Position numbers and translations under genes: made by a program. Below the pieces are notes generated by a model that had not been told where the DNA came from, made no database searches, and saw only the letters and a list, made by a program, of their open reading frames with translations. A DNA stretch of 33,535 nt, taken from the NCBI GenBank assembly GCA_021405325.1, contig QWII01000108.1, forward strand, positions 1 to 33,535, in the 5' to 3' direction. The DNA is from Caldilinea sp. CFX5 (lineage in GTDB: Bacteria > Chloroflexota > Anaerolineae > Caldilineales > Caldilineaceae). Of this stretch, positions 33,168 through 33,535 are shown piece after piece. How positions within the stretch are numbered: the stretch's first letter is position 1; each line of letters begins with the position of its first letter.

Positions 33168-33437
33168 ATGACAAAATTTGTAAGCGCCCAGACACTGGCG
33201 CAGGCAGAAACTGTTTTTCTGCTCGTGCAAGGTATGGAATGCCCCATTTGCGCCATGCACGTGCGCAATAACCTGTTGCGATGGGAACACATCTTTGCTG
33301 TGCTTGTTAACCTGGAGTGGGGTGTAGTGCAGGTCTATTACGATCCGGCCAAAGTCAGCCCCGAAGCGCTGGTGCAAGCTGTAGCTGAAGCGGGGGCTAG
33401 TGATCACCATCAATATGCAGCTCGGCTGTTAGCGTAA
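33168..33437 (+). CDS. Small HMA-domain metal-binding protein (copper-chaperone-like)
   Basis: This 89-residue cytoplasmic protein has a ferredoxin-like HMA domain. The metal loop is GMECPICAMHV (Cys25, Cys28), followed by VLVNLEWGVVQVYYDPAKVSPEALVQAV, which matches the family strands and second helix. Such proteins bind Cu(I) or another soft metal and pass it to P1B ATPases. I choose the ATG with GGGGAAG upstream; an in-frame ATG at 33114 would add 18 residues but has a poor ribosome site. The copper-type ATPase at 18527-20986 lacks a CxxC at its own N-terminus, so this protein could serve it, though the two are 12 kb apart. A terminator-like hairpin follows. Confidence 0.8.
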   Translation: MTKFVSAQTLAQAETVFLLVQGMECPICAMHVRNNLLRWEHIFAVLVNLEWGVVQVYYDPAKVSPEALVQAVAEAGASDHHQYAARLLA

Positions 33438-33501
33438 ACCGATGTCTGTACTAGAGGCAAGCCGATCTTTAGCTTCACCATCACAACTTGGATTAAATAG
33501 A

Positions 33502-33533
33502 GAAATAGGCTCCGCTTCGTGGAAGCCTATTTC
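33502..33533 (+). terminator. Terminator-like hairpin after the HMA gene
   Basis: GAAATAGGCT and AGCCTATTTC pair perfectly around a 12-base loop that itself contains a short CC/GG extension. The window ends here, so a U-tract cannot be judged. Confidence 0.55.
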
Positions 33534-33535
33534 CC

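Overview
The window is a stretch of bacterial chromosome with moderately high G+C and many GGCGCC/GCCGGC words. No rRNA, tRNA or phylogenetic marker is present. Gene styles (HlyD proteins with Ala/Gln-rich hairpins, GH57 enzymes, DevBCA-like ABC parts, PaaK-like ligases) and the palindromic repeats fit Chloroflexota (Anaerolineae or Caldilineae), but that assignment is inference.

Left part (1-18480): a divergent locus centred on a 590-base intergenic region (4777-5368). Leftward lie an 850-residue HTH-NTPase-TPR (STAND-type) regulator, a small exported protein, a type III polyketide synthase-like condensing enzyme with a Cys-His-Asn triad, and a directly coupled acyl carrier protein. A possible transposase remnant runs off the left edge. 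Rightward lie an HlyD membrane-fusion protein, a thioester reductase-type SDR, a class III aminotransferase, an SRPBCC cyclase-like protein, an acyl-CoA dehydrogenase-like flavoprotein without the usual catalytic Glu, an FTR1-type permease, a classical SDR, a MacB/DevC-like FtsX permease, its ABC ATPase, a pentahaem cytochrome c, a Tll0287-like monohaem protein and a four-helix membrane protein with two H-X13-H pairs. Together these resemble an undescribed biosynthesis-and-export cluster. An ACP- or CoA-bound chain would be built by the type III enzyme, released as an aldehyde, aminated, modified and exported. An iron/haem redox module is joined to it. Two copies of a 66-73 base palindrome-ended element sit 61-69 bases upstream of two genes on opposite arms.

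Middle part (18480-30944, all leftward): a Cu-type P1B ATPase with CPD instead of CPC and a degenerate metal-binding domain, an EamA transporter overlapping pfkA, an alpha/beta hydrolase, a GH57 glucan enzyme, a rifampicin-phosphotransferase-like dikinase overlapping a classical SDR, and a PaaK-like adenylating enzyme with an eight-cysteine insertion.

Right end: an apparently intact IS1634-family insertion sequence (about 1.8 kb with recognisable terminal inverted repeats) separates the ligase from a small CPIC-containing HMA metal-binding protein, which is followed by a terminator-like hairpin. The HMA protein may be the metallochaperone that matches the ATPase lacking an N-terminal CxxC.
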